DNA from: Clostridiales bacterium
GTDB taxonomy: Bacteria; Bacillota; Clostridia; Christensenellales; Pumilibacteraceae
Direction: 5' to 3'
Assembly: GCA_022508465.1 (NCBI GenBank)
Contig: JAFLVB010000001.1
Coordinates: 1-64,000, forward strand
DNA: 64,000 bases
Part shown: positions 9,957 through 19,796 of the stretch, piece after piece
Position numbering within the stretch: the stretch's first letter is position 1
How the letters are laid out: each line of letters begins with the position of its first letter
Notes under the pieces: generated by a model
What the model was told of the DNA's origin: nothing
The model's input: the letters and a program-made list of their open reading frames with translations, nothing else
Database searches by the model: none
Translations under genes and position numbers: made by a program

Positions 9957-10865
9957 ATGGATTACAAAGATTTAAGTAGAGCTATTGATTACATAGAGTC
10001 GCATTTGCTTGAGCGTATTGACTATGGAGAGGCGGCTAAGCGCGCGTATTCGTCGACCTTTCATTTTCAAAAGGTGTTCGCTCTGTTGTGCGGCATAACT
10101 GTCGGGGAGTACATAAGGCGGCGTAGGCTTTCTCTTGCAGGGGCTGAGCTACTTGGCGGCAATGTCAAGGTGATAGATCTTGCGTTTAAATATGGCTATC
10201 AAACTCCCGAAAGTTTTTCGAGGGCGTTTGTGCGCTTCCACGGAATTTTGCCGTCTAAGGTAAAGAGCGACACATTGCTTAACTCGTATTCCCGTCCCTT
10301 GAATATAACTTCCATAGGAGGCAAGATGGACAGTAAAATAGTAGAGAAGAGCGAGATGATTTTAGTCGGGTACAAAAGGCGCTTTACAGGCGCTCCATAT
10401 GGCGACGAACGCACTAAGCAAGAGAACGACTTTTTTTGTTCAACACGGGCAAAGCAATGGCTGTTGATAGGAGCGTCTGATTCGCCGGCGATAGACTACG
10501 CCGTGGTGACTAATGTGGACGACGACGGTTATGACTTTTATATAGCTTACGAGCTGGACGAATGGACAAGAGAGAACTTGTTCAATAAGCATATAACGGG
10601 CGTCGATTTAGCTACTTGGGGGTTATGCACTATAATTATCCCCAAGCAGACATATGTCGTGTTTTCCACCCCAAATGCCAAGTATCCCGTAAAGATGTAT
10701 AGCCGGTTGCGTGAGCAAATAGTTGCATCTTGGCTGCCGCGCTCCGACTTCGAGTTTGTGAACGCGCCCGAAATTGTGGCGTATCATTGGCGAGAGGGTA
10801 GGCGCGAAGAATGGGCAAAGGATAGATATATAGAAGTTTATATGCCGGTCAAACTCAAAATGTAA
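9957..10865 (+). CDS. AraC family transcriptional regulator with GyrI-like effector domain
   Basis: Start revised from 9918 to ATG 9957 (GAGGTGG SD); tandem HTH (VIDLAFKYGYQTPESFSRAFVRFHGILPS). Confidence 0.8.
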   Translation: MDYKDLSRAIDYIESHLLERIDYGEAAKRAYSSTFHFQKVFALLCGITVGEYIRRRRLSLAGAELLGGNVKVIDLAFKYGYQTPESFSRAFVRFHGILPSKVKSDTLLNSYSRPLNITSIGGKMDSKIVEKSEMILVGYKRRFTGAPYGDERTKQENDFFCSTRAKQWLLIGASDSPAIDYAVVTNVDDDGYDFYIAYELDEWTRENLFNKHITGVDLATWGLCTIIIPKQTYVVFSTPNAKYPVKMYSRLREQIVASWLPRSDFEFVNAPEIVAYHWREGRREEWAKDRYIEVYMPVKLKM

Positions 10866-10871
10866 TAACAA

Positions 10872-10902
10872 GACGCTGTAACTTTGATGTTGCAGCGTTT
10901 TT
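10872..10902 (+). terminator. Rho-independent terminator
   Basis: ACGCTGTAAC...GTTGCAGCGT then T5. Confidence 0.7.
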
Positions 10903-10926
10903 AAACATAATAATATCATATTTTAT

Positions 10927-10955
10927 TTGACTTACCTGTAATCGTATGATAGAAT
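10927..10955 (+). promoter_or_regulatory. Sigma-A promoter
   Basis: TTGACT - 17 bp - TAGAAT. Confidence 0.65.
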
Positions 10956-10984
10956 AATGACAGAAAGTTTTCGGAGGAATATTT

Positions 10985-11737
10985 ATGAACAAACCACTTA
11001 TAGAGGCTTGCGTTGACTCGTACGCATCTTGCAAGGCAGCAGCGCAAGGCGGCGCGGACAGATTCGAGCTGTGTGCGCATCTTGCCATTGGCGGAGCGAC
11101 GCCATCCCATATAGTATTTAATCAGGTCAAGAGAGATTTTGACGTAAAGATCAACGTGCTCATTCGCCCGAGATTCGGCGATTTTTTATACACCGATATC
11201 GAAATGGAGGAGATGTGCGAGGAAATCAAATGGTTTAAGGATAATGGGGCTAACGGTGTCGTTATAGGTGCGCTAACAGAGGATGGCGATTTGGACGAGG
11301 AAAAGATGAAGCGTATGATGGCGTGTGCGGGCAATATGGACGTTACACTTCACCGCGCATTCGATATGACGCGCGATCCGTTTGCCGCACTCGAGAGTGC
11401 TATTAAGCTGGGTTGTAAGACGATTTTGACCTCCGGACAAGAAAGCGACGTGGTAAAGGGCAAAGAGCTTTTAAAGCAGGTATATGCTAAGGCGGCAGGC
11501 AGAATAGATATTATGGCAGGCTGCGGCGTTAAGAAGTGGAATATTAAAGAGATTCACGACTACACCGGCATAAAAGTATTACACACAACGGGCAGAAAGT
11601 CGGCAATCGACAGCGGAATGAAGTATCGAAAAAGCACGGTATTTATGGGCTTGCCCTCATTATCCGAGTATGAGATTTGGCGCACAGACGAGCAGGAATT
11701 TCGCGAATGTGCAGAGATAGTACACTCTTTTAATTAA
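10985..11737 (+). CDS. cutC: CutC family protein (copper homeostasis protein CutC)
   Basis: IEACVDSYASCKAAAQGGADRFELCA, LHRAFDM, ILTSGQ, IMAGCGV motifs. Confidence 0.9.
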   Translation: MNKPLIEACVDSYASCKAAAQGGADRFELCAHLAIGGATPSHIVFNQVKRDFDVKINVLIRPRFGDFLYTDIEMEEMCEEIKWFKDNGANGVVIGALTEDGDLDEEKMKRMMACAGNMDVTLHRAFDMTRDPFAALESAIKLGCKTILTSGQESDVVKGKELLKQVYAKAAGRIDIMAGCGVKKWNIKEIHDYTGIKVLHTTGRKSAIDSGMKYRKSTVFMGLPSLSEYEIWRTDEQEFRECAEIVHSFN

Positions 11738-11749
11738 TGGGGGCGGAAA

Positions 11750-14302
11750 ATGTTTAGTAAACAGAAAGTAGAATGGGCAGAAAAAAGATTTGACGAGGTT
11801 ATATCCAAGGCGAGTGAGGAAGTTCGCAAAGAGATTTTAACGCGTCTTTCCGAGGTAAAGGACAAGGATGTGATTTTTGCCATTAAGTGGCTGTATGCGT
11901 ATTCTCCGCTCAGCGATATGGCAAATTATGATTTTTCGCTGTTTAAGTCGTATGCCGAACACGCCATATTCTTGCGTAAAAATTCGCCGTTTTGTAAAGA
12001 GATACCCGAGGGGTTATTCCTCAATTACGTACTTTATACCCGTATGGGCATAGAGGAAATTTGCGATTGCCGCAAGTTCTTTTACGACCTCCTTTGGCAG
12101 CGCGTCAAGGGCAAGTCTATGCACGACGCTATTGTCGAGGTCAACTACTTTAACGCAGAAAATGTAATGTATATTTGGACAGATTACAGGACGATGAGCG
12201 CCATAAATACATATAAGACCGCTTACGGCAGATGCGGCGAAGAATCTGTCTTTGCCGTCAACGTATTCCGTGCGCTTGGTATTCCCGCACGCCAGGTGTA
12301 TACGCCGCGCTGGGCGCATTGTGACGACAATCACGCTTGGGTGGAGGTTTGGTGCGACGGTAAGTGGCACTTCCTCGGCGCGTGCGAGCCGGAGGAGGTA
12401 CTCAACAAGGGATGGTTTACTAACGCGTCGGGTAGAGCAATGCTTATTCATTGCCGTTGCTTTGGTATGCCTTTAGACGATGAAGAGGTTATTTCGGAGT
12501 CTGACGGCTTCTCTTATGTTGTGGGCAATCTTGACACTTATGCCGATACTAAAAAAATCACCGTGCTTGTCAAGGGGGAGGATGGCAAACCCGTAAGCGG
12601 TGCTAAGGTGTCTTTTGCCGTACTAAACCATTCATACTTTTATCCTGCGGTCGTAATGCAAACAAACGAGAGTGGCAAAGTGACGCTTACCGTGGGTAAG
12701 GGCAGCTTAAATATCCATATTCAAAAGGGAGACGTTTTCTGCGAGCATATGATTTATACACCCGACGCAGATACGTACGAGTTTGTGCTAAAAAAGGACA
12801 ATATCGTTTACGACGAATGGACAGACTTTGTTTCTGTCGCGCCCGCCGACGGCATAGTCAAGGGCAACAAGCCGACAGAGGAACAAAAGGAACTCGGCCG
12901 CAAGAAGCTCGCCGCCGCCAATCTTAAACGCGAAAAGCGCGTCGAGGCGATGTTTGACAGCGACCGTGCGAATAAGATAGTATCTAAGTATGGATATAGT
13001 CAAAAGATATACACCGTGCTCAAAGAAAGCCGCAGCAATTTTGAGAGTTTGCTTGAATTTTTAGAGGACCAAAGTTTTGCGCCCGAGCAAAAGGAAGGTT
13101 TGTTATTGGCGCTTTCAGATAAGGACTGGGTGGATGTAGATATCGACGTACTCAAAGAGGCGCTCGAATGTAGTAAGGACTATAAAGCGGACAAGGATAT
13201 GTTGTATCCGTATATCGTAAACCCGCGCGTTTGGTTTGAGCCCTTGACTTGTAGTCGTAAGTTCATTTTAAAGTATTTCTCTGACGAACAAAAGGAAGCT
13301 TTCCGTGCTCAGCCAAAAAAGATTTGGGATTATATATTAGACAATTTCGGCTTTGAGCCTTCGTTTGAATATGGCAATTTGGTTACAAATCCCGTGGGAC
13401 TGATGAGGATGAAGAGCGGCAGTCGCTTGTCCAAAAAGATCTTGTTTGTCACCATATGCCGCACTTTGGGCATTGCTGCAAGGCTTAACCCCGTCAACCA
13501 GCTCGCCGAATATTACGATAACGGCCATTATGAAAGTGTCGAAACTCTCATCACCGAAAAGGGTGACAGCTATATCGTTTTGGAAAAAGAAGAGGGGGAA
13601 AATTGGCAGTACGAGGCAGACTTTGCGCTAACTTTGCTTGAGCAAAACAACTATCGCCTATTAGAGCTTGGTGATGTCGATTGGGAGAATAATAAACTCA
13701 CCGCAAACGTTAAAGGCGGCGAATATCGCATAATTACAGACAACCGTCTCCCAAACGGAAATCTGTTTGCGAGCAAGTATAACTTTAAACTTTTGCCGGG
13801 AGAAACCAAGACTATCAAGCTGAGGAAGTATCAAGCCGATCTATCAGAGATGCTGTATAGCTATACTTTGGATGAATTTAAGGTTTGCGATAGTGATGGT
13901 AGCTTAATGCGCGGCAGCGATCTTACAAAGGGCAGTAGCGTACTTATGTGGCTTGACGAGGGCGCAGAACCTACCGAGCATATTCTCAATGAGATGCTTG
14001 AGCTCGAGTCTGAATTTAAAGCTTTGCCTGCGGACATAATATTTATGGTGCGCGGAAAAGAGGCGTTGAAAAATGCCAAGCTGCAAAAGGTTATAGGTAC
14101 GTTTGACAAAATCAAGGTGTACTTCGACAGTTTTAATCCAAATGTAGAGATAATAGCGCGCAGGTTATTTTTAGACCCCGAAAAACTTCCCTTGATAGTC
14201 GTGACAAAGGCTCCGCTTTGTGCCGTTTATGCGTGCAGCGGCTACAATGTAGGTAGCGGGGATATGATACTTAAGATAGCCAAGTTTCTTAATAAACAAT
14301 AG
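11750..14302 (+). CDS. Transglutaminase-like domain protein with thioredoxin-like C-terminus
   Basis: GRCGEESVFAVNVFRALGIPARQVYTPRWAHCDDNHAWVEVW; C-terminal redoxin-like segment. Confidence 0.8.
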   Translation: MFSKQKVEWAEKRFDEVISKASEEVRKEILTRLSEVKDKDVIFAIKWLYAYSPLSDMANYDFSLFKSYAEHAIFLRKNSPFCKEIPEGLFLNYVLYTRMGIEEICDCRKFFYDLLWQRVKGKSMHDAIVEVNYFNAENVMYIWTDYRTMSAINTYKTAYGRCGEESVFAVNVFRALGIPARQVYTPRWAHCDDNHAWVEVWCDGKWHFLGACEPEEVLNKGWFTNASGRAMLIHCRCFGMPLDDEEVISESDGFSYVVGNLDTYADTKKITVLVKGEDGKPVSGAKVSFAVLNHSYFYPAVVMQTNESGKVTLTVGKGSLNIHIQKGDVFCEHMIYTPDADTYEFVLKKDNIVYDEWTDFVSVAPADGIVKGNKPTEEQKELGRKKLAAANLKREKRVEAMFDSDRANKIVSKYGYSQKIYTVLKESRSNFESLLEFLEDQSFAPEQKEGLLLALSDKDWVDVDIDVLKEALECSKDYKADKDMLYPYIVNPRVWFEPLTCSRKFILKYFSDEQKEAFRAQPKKIWDYILDNFGFEPSFEYGNLVTNPVGLMRMKSGSRLSKKILFVTICRTLGIAARLNPVNQLAEYYDNGHYESVETLITEKGDSYIVLEKEEGENWQYEADFALTLLEQNNYRLLELGDVDWENNKLTANVKGGEYRIITDNRLPNGNLFASKYNFKLLPGETKTIKLRKYQADLSEMLYSYTLDEFKVCDSDGSLMRGSDLTKGSSVLMWLDEGAEPTEHILNEMLELESEFKALPADIIFMVRGKEALKNAKLQKVIGTFDKIKVYFDSFNPNVEIIARRLFLDPEKLPLIVVTKAPLCAVYACSGYNVGSGDMILKIAKFLNKQ

Positions 14303-14322
14303 AAAACAAGAAGGTACTTTTT

Positions 14323-15045
14323 ATGAAAATTTATCGTGCAAAAGACTATGAGGGTATGAGCCGTAAGGCGGCGGATATCGTGGCGGCGAGAGTAATTCTT
14401 GACCCCAACTGCGTATTGGGACTTGCAACAGGCTCGACTCCCGTCGGTATGTACAAGCAGCTTGTAAGGCGATACAACGAGGGCGAGCTCGATTTTAGCT
14501 TTGTTAAGACTGTCAACTTGGACGAGTACGTTGGACTTGCGCAAACGCACGAGCAGAGCTATCGCTACTTTATGCAAAAAAATCTGTTCGACCATATCAA
14601 TATCGACCCAAAAAACACCCACGTCCCCGACGGAATTTCCGACCCCGAGGAGGAGTGCATCAGATACAACCGCGTGCTTAACGGTTTTCGTGACATAGAT
14701 ATTCAGGTGCTCGGGCTTGGACATAACGGACATATAGGCTTTAACGAGCCGGGCGATTGCTTTCAAAAAGACACCCATATAGTAAATTTGCAGCAAAGTA
14801 CCATAGACGCAAACTCGAGATTTTTTGCCTCGCGCAATGATATACCAAAGCGTGCCATAACCATGGGCATAAGGCAAATTATGCAGGCTAAAACTATACT
14901 AATGCTTGTAAGTGGCGAGGGGAAGGCGGATATAATAAAGGAGGCTTTCCTTGGCCCTGTTACGCCGCGCGTTCCCGCGTCGGTGCTTCAACTCCACCCC
15001 AACGTCATTTTGGTGGGTGACAAGGCGGCACTTAGCAAACTTTAA
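14323..15045 (+). CDS. nagB: Glucosamine-6-phosphate deaminase
   Basis: LGLATGSTPVGMYKQL, NLDEYVGL, LGLGHNGHIGFNEPG. Confidence 0.95.
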   Translation: MKIYRAKDYEGMSRKAADIVAARVILDPNCVLGLATGSTPVGMYKQLVRRYNEGELDFSFVKTVNLDEYVGLAQTHEQSYRYFMQKNLFDHINIDPKNTHVPDGISDPEEECIRYNRVLNGFRDIDIQVLGLGHNGHIGFNEPGDCFQKDTHIVNLQQSTIDANSRFFASRNDIPKRAITMGIRQIMQAKTILMLVSGEGKADIIKEAFLGPVTPRVPASVLQLHPNVILVGDKAALSKL

Positions 15046-15060
15046 AATTTTGGTGGGTAT

Positions 15061-16431
15061 ATGGAAAGATTTGGTATTAAAGTACAAGTAAAAAATGTTC
15101 CGCCACTCGATAGCGGCTTTATACCGCTTTTAGCGTTTAATCGTGCCTTTTTATCGGGCGCTAAAAACCCGGTTGCTATTGCGGTAGAGCGTGCGGACGG
15201 GCAAATGGCGGCAACGCATACATATATTTACGGCACGCCCGAGATGGCAGACGCCGATCGCTATTACTTAAACCGCCTTGTCAAGACGATTTTGTGGATA
15301 AAAGGCGGTTTTAAGGTGTATGTAAACGACCAATGTGCATATGCCCATATTAAACACGCTTTTTGTGAGGGCGGCGAACGCGATTTTGATGTAAAATTTA
15401 TGTCGGATATATTCGAGCGTCCCTTTGAAGTTGTAAAGGTGGACAGCGTACCCGAGGAAAAGAACATAGCTAAGTCTATGGGGGGACACTTAGCCGGTTG
15501 TCGCATTGGCTTTGACGCGGGTGGCAGCGACAGAAAGGTGAGCGCCGTTATTGACGGAACCACCGTATTTTCCGAGGAGGTTGTTTGGTTCCCTAAAATC
15601 AACTCGGATCCGCAGTATCACTACGACGGAATTGTGTCTGCACTAAAATCGGCGGCGTCGCATATGCCGCGCGTTGACGGAGTGGGAGTGTCCTCTGCCG
15701 GTGTGTTTATAAACGACCGCACCATGAAGGCGTCGCTCTTCCTTAAAGTGCCGGATGACCTTTTTGAAACCAAGGTCAAGGACATATATATCCGCGCGAT
15801 AAAAGATACGTTTGGAGATATTCCTTACGCCGTTATAAACGACGGCGACGTTTCCGCACTTGCGGGCGCTATGAGTATTGGAGAAAGCAATGTGCTGGGC
15901 ATCGCAATGGGTACGAGCGAGGCGGGCGGCTATGTTGACGGAAACGGCCGCATTACCGGCTGGCTCAACGAGCTTGCCTTTGCTCCCGTTGATGCACAAA
16001 ATGACGGCACCTGGGACGAGTGGAGCGGCGATATAGGCTGTGGCGTCAAATATTTTTCGCAGGATGCGGTTATAAAGTTAGCACCGCGTGCAGGTATTGA
16101 GCTAAATGACAATTTGTCACCTGCCGAAAAGTTAAAGGAAGTGCAGCAGCTTATGGAAGGCGGTGACGAGAGAGCAGCCAAAATTTACGAGACAATAGGT
16201 GTATACTTAGGGCATACGCTTGCACTTTATTTCGACATTTACTGCTGTAAGCATGTGCTACTTCTTGGTAGAGTTATGAGCGGCAAGGGCGGCGACCTTA
16301 TTTTAAGCGTTGCCAAAAAGGTGCTTGAATCTGAATATAAGGAGCTCAGCGGCAAAATTTTGCCGCAACTACCCGACGAAAAGTTCCGCCGCGTCGGTCA
16401 GTCAATGGCGGCAGCAAGCCTGCCCGAGTGA
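15061..16431 (+). CDS. ROK-family sugar kinase with about 145-aa N-terminal extension
   Basis: GFDAGGSDRKVSAV, GVGVSSAG, NDGDVSALAGA, IAMGTSEAGGYV in C-terminal two thirds. Confidence 0.75.
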   Translation: MERFGIKVQVKNVPPLDSGFIPLLAFNRAFLSGAKNPVAIAVERADGQMAATHTYIYGTPEMADADRYYLNRLVKTILWIKGGFKVYVNDQCAYAHIKHAFCEGGERDFDVKFMSDIFERPFEVVKVDSVPEEKNIAKSMGGHLAGCRIGFDAGGSDRKVSAVIDGTTVFSEEVVWFPKINSDPQYHYDGIVSALKSAASHMPRVDGVGVSSAGVFINDRTMKASLFLKVPDDLFETKVKDIYIRAIKDTFGDIPYAVINDGDVSALAGAMSIGESNVLGIAMGTSEAGGYVDGNGRITGWLNELAFAPVDAQNDGTWDEWSGDIGCGVKYFSQDAVIKLAPRAGIELNDNLSPAEKLKEVQQLMEGGDERAAKIYETIGVYLGHTLALYFDIYCCKHVLLLGRVMSGKGGDLILSVAKKVLESEYKELSGKILPQLPDEKFRRVGQSMAAASLPE

Positions 16432-16441
16432 GGAAAATAGT

Positions 16442-17551
16442 ATGCTTATTAAAAATGCGAAAATTTTCATCGGCAAAAACTTTATAGACGGAGATATCCG
16501 CTTTAGCGAAAAGATAGATAGCATAGGCAGTCTTGGCGGTGAGGCAGATTTGGACGCTAAAGGCGGTTACGTCATCCCCGGACTTGTGGATATACATACT
16601 CACGGCGCTGTGGGCGAGGATTTTTCGGACGGAAAACCGGAGGGCTTGCAACCTCTATCCGACTATTATGCCTCGCACGGCATAACCAGTTTTTTGGCTA
16701 CGACAATGACGCTGCCCGAAAGCGTGTTAAAGAACGCCATGCACGCAATAAAAAATTTTAAGCGACATGGGGGCGCAAAATGTGCGGGTGTCCATTTGGA
16801 AGGGCCGTTTTTAAGCTATGCCAAGCGTGGTGCGCAGGCGGCAGAAAATCTGCATCTGCCGGACATAAAAATGTTCGAGAGATTAAATGAAGCGAGCGGG
16901 GGATTGGTAAAACTTGTCACCGTTGCACCCGAGGAGCAAGGCGCAATGGACTTTATTCGTGAAGTTTGCAAGATGTGTACTGTGTCTATCGGGCATACAA
17001 CCGCCGATTATGAAACGGCAATGGCGGCGTTTGAGGCGGGAGCCTCTCATGCAACACACCTTTATAACGGAATGCCATCACTATTACATAGAGCGCCGGG
17101 CGTTATAGGCGCGGCGTTTGACAGCGGCGCATCCGTCGAGCTTATATGCGACGGACTGCACATACATCAGTCTGTAATACGTGCGACATATAAGCTGTTT
17201 GGCGACAAAATCAACCTTATTTCCGATTCGCTGCGCTGTGCTGGAATGCCCGACGGCAATTACGAGCTTGGCGGTCAGCCCATTATCGTAACAGGGGGCA
17301 AGGCAACGCTACTTGACGGTACGATTGCAGGATCGTCCATATCGCTTATGGACGGACTAATTAACGCTGTCCGCTTTGGATTGCCACTTGAAAGTGCCGT
17401 TTATGCGGCAACTACCGCACCTGCGCTCGCGACTCGGCTTGACGCGGGAGTGATAGAGGTTGGCAAGGCTGCAGACTTAGTCGTACTTGACAAAGATTTA
17501 AACTTACGAGCCGTATTTGTGGACGGCGAAAGGCAAAATATCGCTTGGTAG
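16442..17551 (+). CDS. nagA: N-acetylglucosamine-6-phosphate deacetylase
   Basis: Start revised from 16310 to ATG 16442 after the upstream gene; PGLVDIHTHGAVGEDFSD, HLEGPFL, IGHTTADYE, THLYNGM. Confidence 0.93.
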   Translation: MLIKNAKIFIGKNFIDGDIRFSEKIDSIGSLGGEADLDAKGGYVIPGLVDIHTHGAVGEDFSDGKPEGLQPLSDYYASHGITSFLATTMTLPESVLKNAMHAIKNFKRHGGAKCAGVHLEGPFLSYAKRGAQAAENLHLPDIKMFERLNEASGGLVKLVTVAPEEQGAMDFIREVCKMCTVSIGHTTADYETAMAAFEAGASHATHLYNGMPSLLHRAPGVIGAAFDSGASVELICDGLHIHQSVIRATYKLFGDKINLISDSLRCAGMPDGNYELGGQPIIVTGGKATLLDGTIAGSSISLMDGLINAVRFGLPLESAVYAATTAPALATRLDAGVIEVGKAADLVVLDKDLNLRAVFVDGERQNIAW

Positions 17552-17612
17552 GATAACTACTTGACATCGACAATGCTTTGTGCAATAATTGTATCGTAAT
17601 TCGGAGGTATTT

Positions 17613-18158
17613 ATGCACATATTGTTTTTATTAATGTACTTCATAGGCATATTCTTAATGGGTGCAGGCGGGTTCTTTTTGGGAATGCAAAATAGCACGC
17701 TCGGCATTATTCTCGGCGGCGTGGGCTTGCTGTTTATTATTGCAGGCGCTTTCGCATCGAGCTTGCCGAGAAAGAATGTAAAAAAGAAGAGGACCGAGTT
17801 CACGCTTTGGTGCAGATGTGACAAGGCAAAGGCGCAAGAAATCATAGACAACTTTATGCGCGAAAAAGATTATGTAGCCATTAAATACGGCGATGAAGAT
17901 GTTTATAAAAAGGGTAGCGGTTGGTGGACTGCGCGCAAATTTATCAAATGCGAAATATGCGACAACAATACGATGATAGTAGAGGGCTGGATAAGTGCGG
18001 GCATTGGCAACAAGCCGAATACCGAAATAGACCTTAATGGGTTTTATGGCGCGTTGCCAAAAAATGCTGTCAGAGGAGACATCGCAGAGCTTGAACAGCG
18101 CCTACGCAATATTTCCGAATACTATAAGAAGTTGGAAGAAGAACAAATAACAAATTAA
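17613..18158 (+). CDS. Hypothetical membrane protein
   Basis: ATG 17613 after CGGAGG; two N-terminal TM segments; promoter TTGACA-17-AATAAT at 17561..17589. Confidence 0.6.
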   Translation: MHILFLLMYFIGIFLMGAGGFFLGMQNSTLGIILGGVGLLFIIAGAFASSLPRKNVKKKRTEFTLWCRCDKAKAQEIIDNFMREKDYVAIKYGDEDVYKKGSGWWTARKFIKCEICDNNTMIVEGWISAGIGNKPNTEIDLNGFYGALPKNAVRGDIAELEQRLRNISEYYKKLEEEQITN

Positions 18159-18163
18159 CAACG

Positions 18164-18188
18164 AGGGCGAACTTATGGTCGCCTTTTT
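18164..18188 (+). terminator. Rho-independent terminator
   Basis: GGCGA...TCGCC then T5. Confidence 0.6.
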
Positions 18189-18231
18189 GTTTTGCTCTTA
18201 AAGTACAATGGCGACAGCCCAAAAATTATGC

Positions 18232-18260
18232 TTGACAAACGTGGAAAAATGGTGTATAGT
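18232..18260 (+). promoter_or_regulatory. Sigma-A promoter, ATG six bases beyond the -10
   Basis: TTGACA - 17 bp - TATAGT. Confidence 0.75.
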
Positions 18261-18266
18261 TAAATT

Positions 18267-19793
18267 ATGGAATTAATGACCCCGCAAATCTTATGGAAGG
18301 ATTTTGATACGCAGGCGCCGCTTGACGAGACGGTGCTGCGTTACGTTGATGATGAGGGGCGAAAAATAAAAGAGTTTTATTTTAGCGGGCTCAGAACTTC
18401 GGACGGCGTTGTCAGAATTTTTGCGAGATATCTTCATAACGGCGACAATCTGCCTACCATAATATTTTTCGGTGATGAGGATGACTCGCTCAAAATCCCG
18501 CACATAAGCCGCCATAACTTTTTGGTGGTTGACTATACAGGTGTAAAAAAGGATAAAATTCGCGGTACTATGTACCCGTATTCGCTTAAGGACGCACAAA
18601 GTAATGAGCCTGTGTACGGCTTGCCGCCAAAATCGTCGAGGTGGTATGCTTGGGCGTCGGTGGCAATGCATGCGGTGTTATACGCGCAAAGGCATTGCGG
18701 CAATGGCAAAATAGGCGTTATAGGTATAGGACAGGGCGGTAGCCTTGTGTGGAAGTTATCTGCTTGCGTAAATGTGGACGCGGGCGTGACTTTATTTTCG
18801 ACTGGATACGAGCCTAACGCCGACGACCTTAATTACAGAGCGTGTCTTGACAATCGCTCTTATGCGCCAATACTCAAATTCCCGGTTATTGAGATCGTTT
18901 CGAGCAACGAGGGCGATGGGTCGATAGACTTTATGAGCGAAATTTTTGCAAATATCAAACGCAAGGATTGTCGCCTGTGCATTAACGAAAGATCAAATCA
19001 CACGCTTGGCGAGGCGGGCAAGCACAACATCGAGTTGTGGCTGAGGCATTATCTCGAGGGCGATGGCAACATCCCCGAAACTCCCATTTTGCGCCCGTAC
19101 GAAAGTGAAGGCAAGATGTACTTTGAAGTGAAGTATCCCGGCAATCCCGAAGAGATAGAGCTGTTTGTAAGCATAGGCAATGTTCACGGCGCCGAACGCA
19201 ACTGGTCTAACGTTAAGACAATGAAGCTTGGTGACGGTTATCTTGCGCCTGTAAATGTGTACGATATAAACGCGCCTATAAACGCCTATGTCACGATAAA
19301 GGAATGCGGATACAAAATTTCGTCGATACTAATTTCGCGTGTGCCTGCAAAGATGGGCGTAGCCGCCGATTCGACAAAGCACAACAGGCTTATTTATGAC
19401 AGCGATATGGGCATAGACGACTGGGCACATATCGACAACGAAAAACCTGTTATGAAGGAAGGCCCGTTCGGGATAGACGGCGTGTATGCATCAAAGCCGC
19501 TCGTCACGTTTAAACTTGCGGACATTAGGTTTAGAGGCACCGAGGGCGGACTGCTGCAAGTAATGTTCTGCTCTCGTGTAAAGCAGACTATTAAGTTTGC
19601 CATAACCGATTCAAAAAAGAGGACGTTTGTGTGTCCCGTAGAGGGAGATTTCAGACAAGGCTGGGTGACGAAAAACTTCGTAGAGGGAGACTTTAAAATG
19701 CAAAATGAGGCACTTGCCTGGAAGGATATTGTCACATTTGAGGTCATACCCGAAAGCGGTCCCGTGCTCATTTCTTCGTTATTGTGGGTTTAA
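18267..19793 (+). CDS. Acetyl-xylan-esterase-like alpha/beta hydrolase fold protein, nucleophile Ser apparently replaced by Gly
   Basis: GKIGVIGIGQGGSLVWKLSACV aligns to the G-x-S-Q-G-G elbow of AXE1-like enzymes. Confidence 0.65.
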   Translation: MELMTPQILWKDFDTQAPLDETVLRYVDDEGRKIKEFYFSGLRTSDGVVRIFARYLHNGDNLPTIIFFGDEDDSLKIPHISRHNFLVVDYTGVKKDKIRGTMYPYSLKDAQSNEPVYGLPPKSSRWYAWASVAMHAVLYAQRHCGNGKIGVIGIGQGGSLVWKLSACVNVDAGVTLFSTGYEPNADDLNYRACLDNRSYAPILKFPVIEIVSSNEGDGSIDFMSEIFANIKRKDCRLCINERSNHTLGEAGKHNIELWLRHYLEGDGNIPETPILRPYESEGKMYFEVKYPGNPEEIELFVSIGNVHGAERNWSNVKTMKLGDGYLAPVNVYDINAPINAYVTIKECGYKISSILISRVPAKMGVAADSTKHNRLIYDSDMGIDDWAHIDNEKPVMKEGPFGIDGVYASKPLVTFKLADIRFRGTEGGLLQVMFCSRVKQTIKFAITDSKKRTFVCPVEGDFRQGWVTKNFVEGDFKMQNEALAWKDIVTFEVIPESGPVLISSLLWV

Positions 19794-19796
19794 AAT

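Noticed and set aside
14242-14877. 211-aa ORF antisense to nagB
   Set aside because: Overlaps conserved nagB and the end of the transglutaminase gene; no support.
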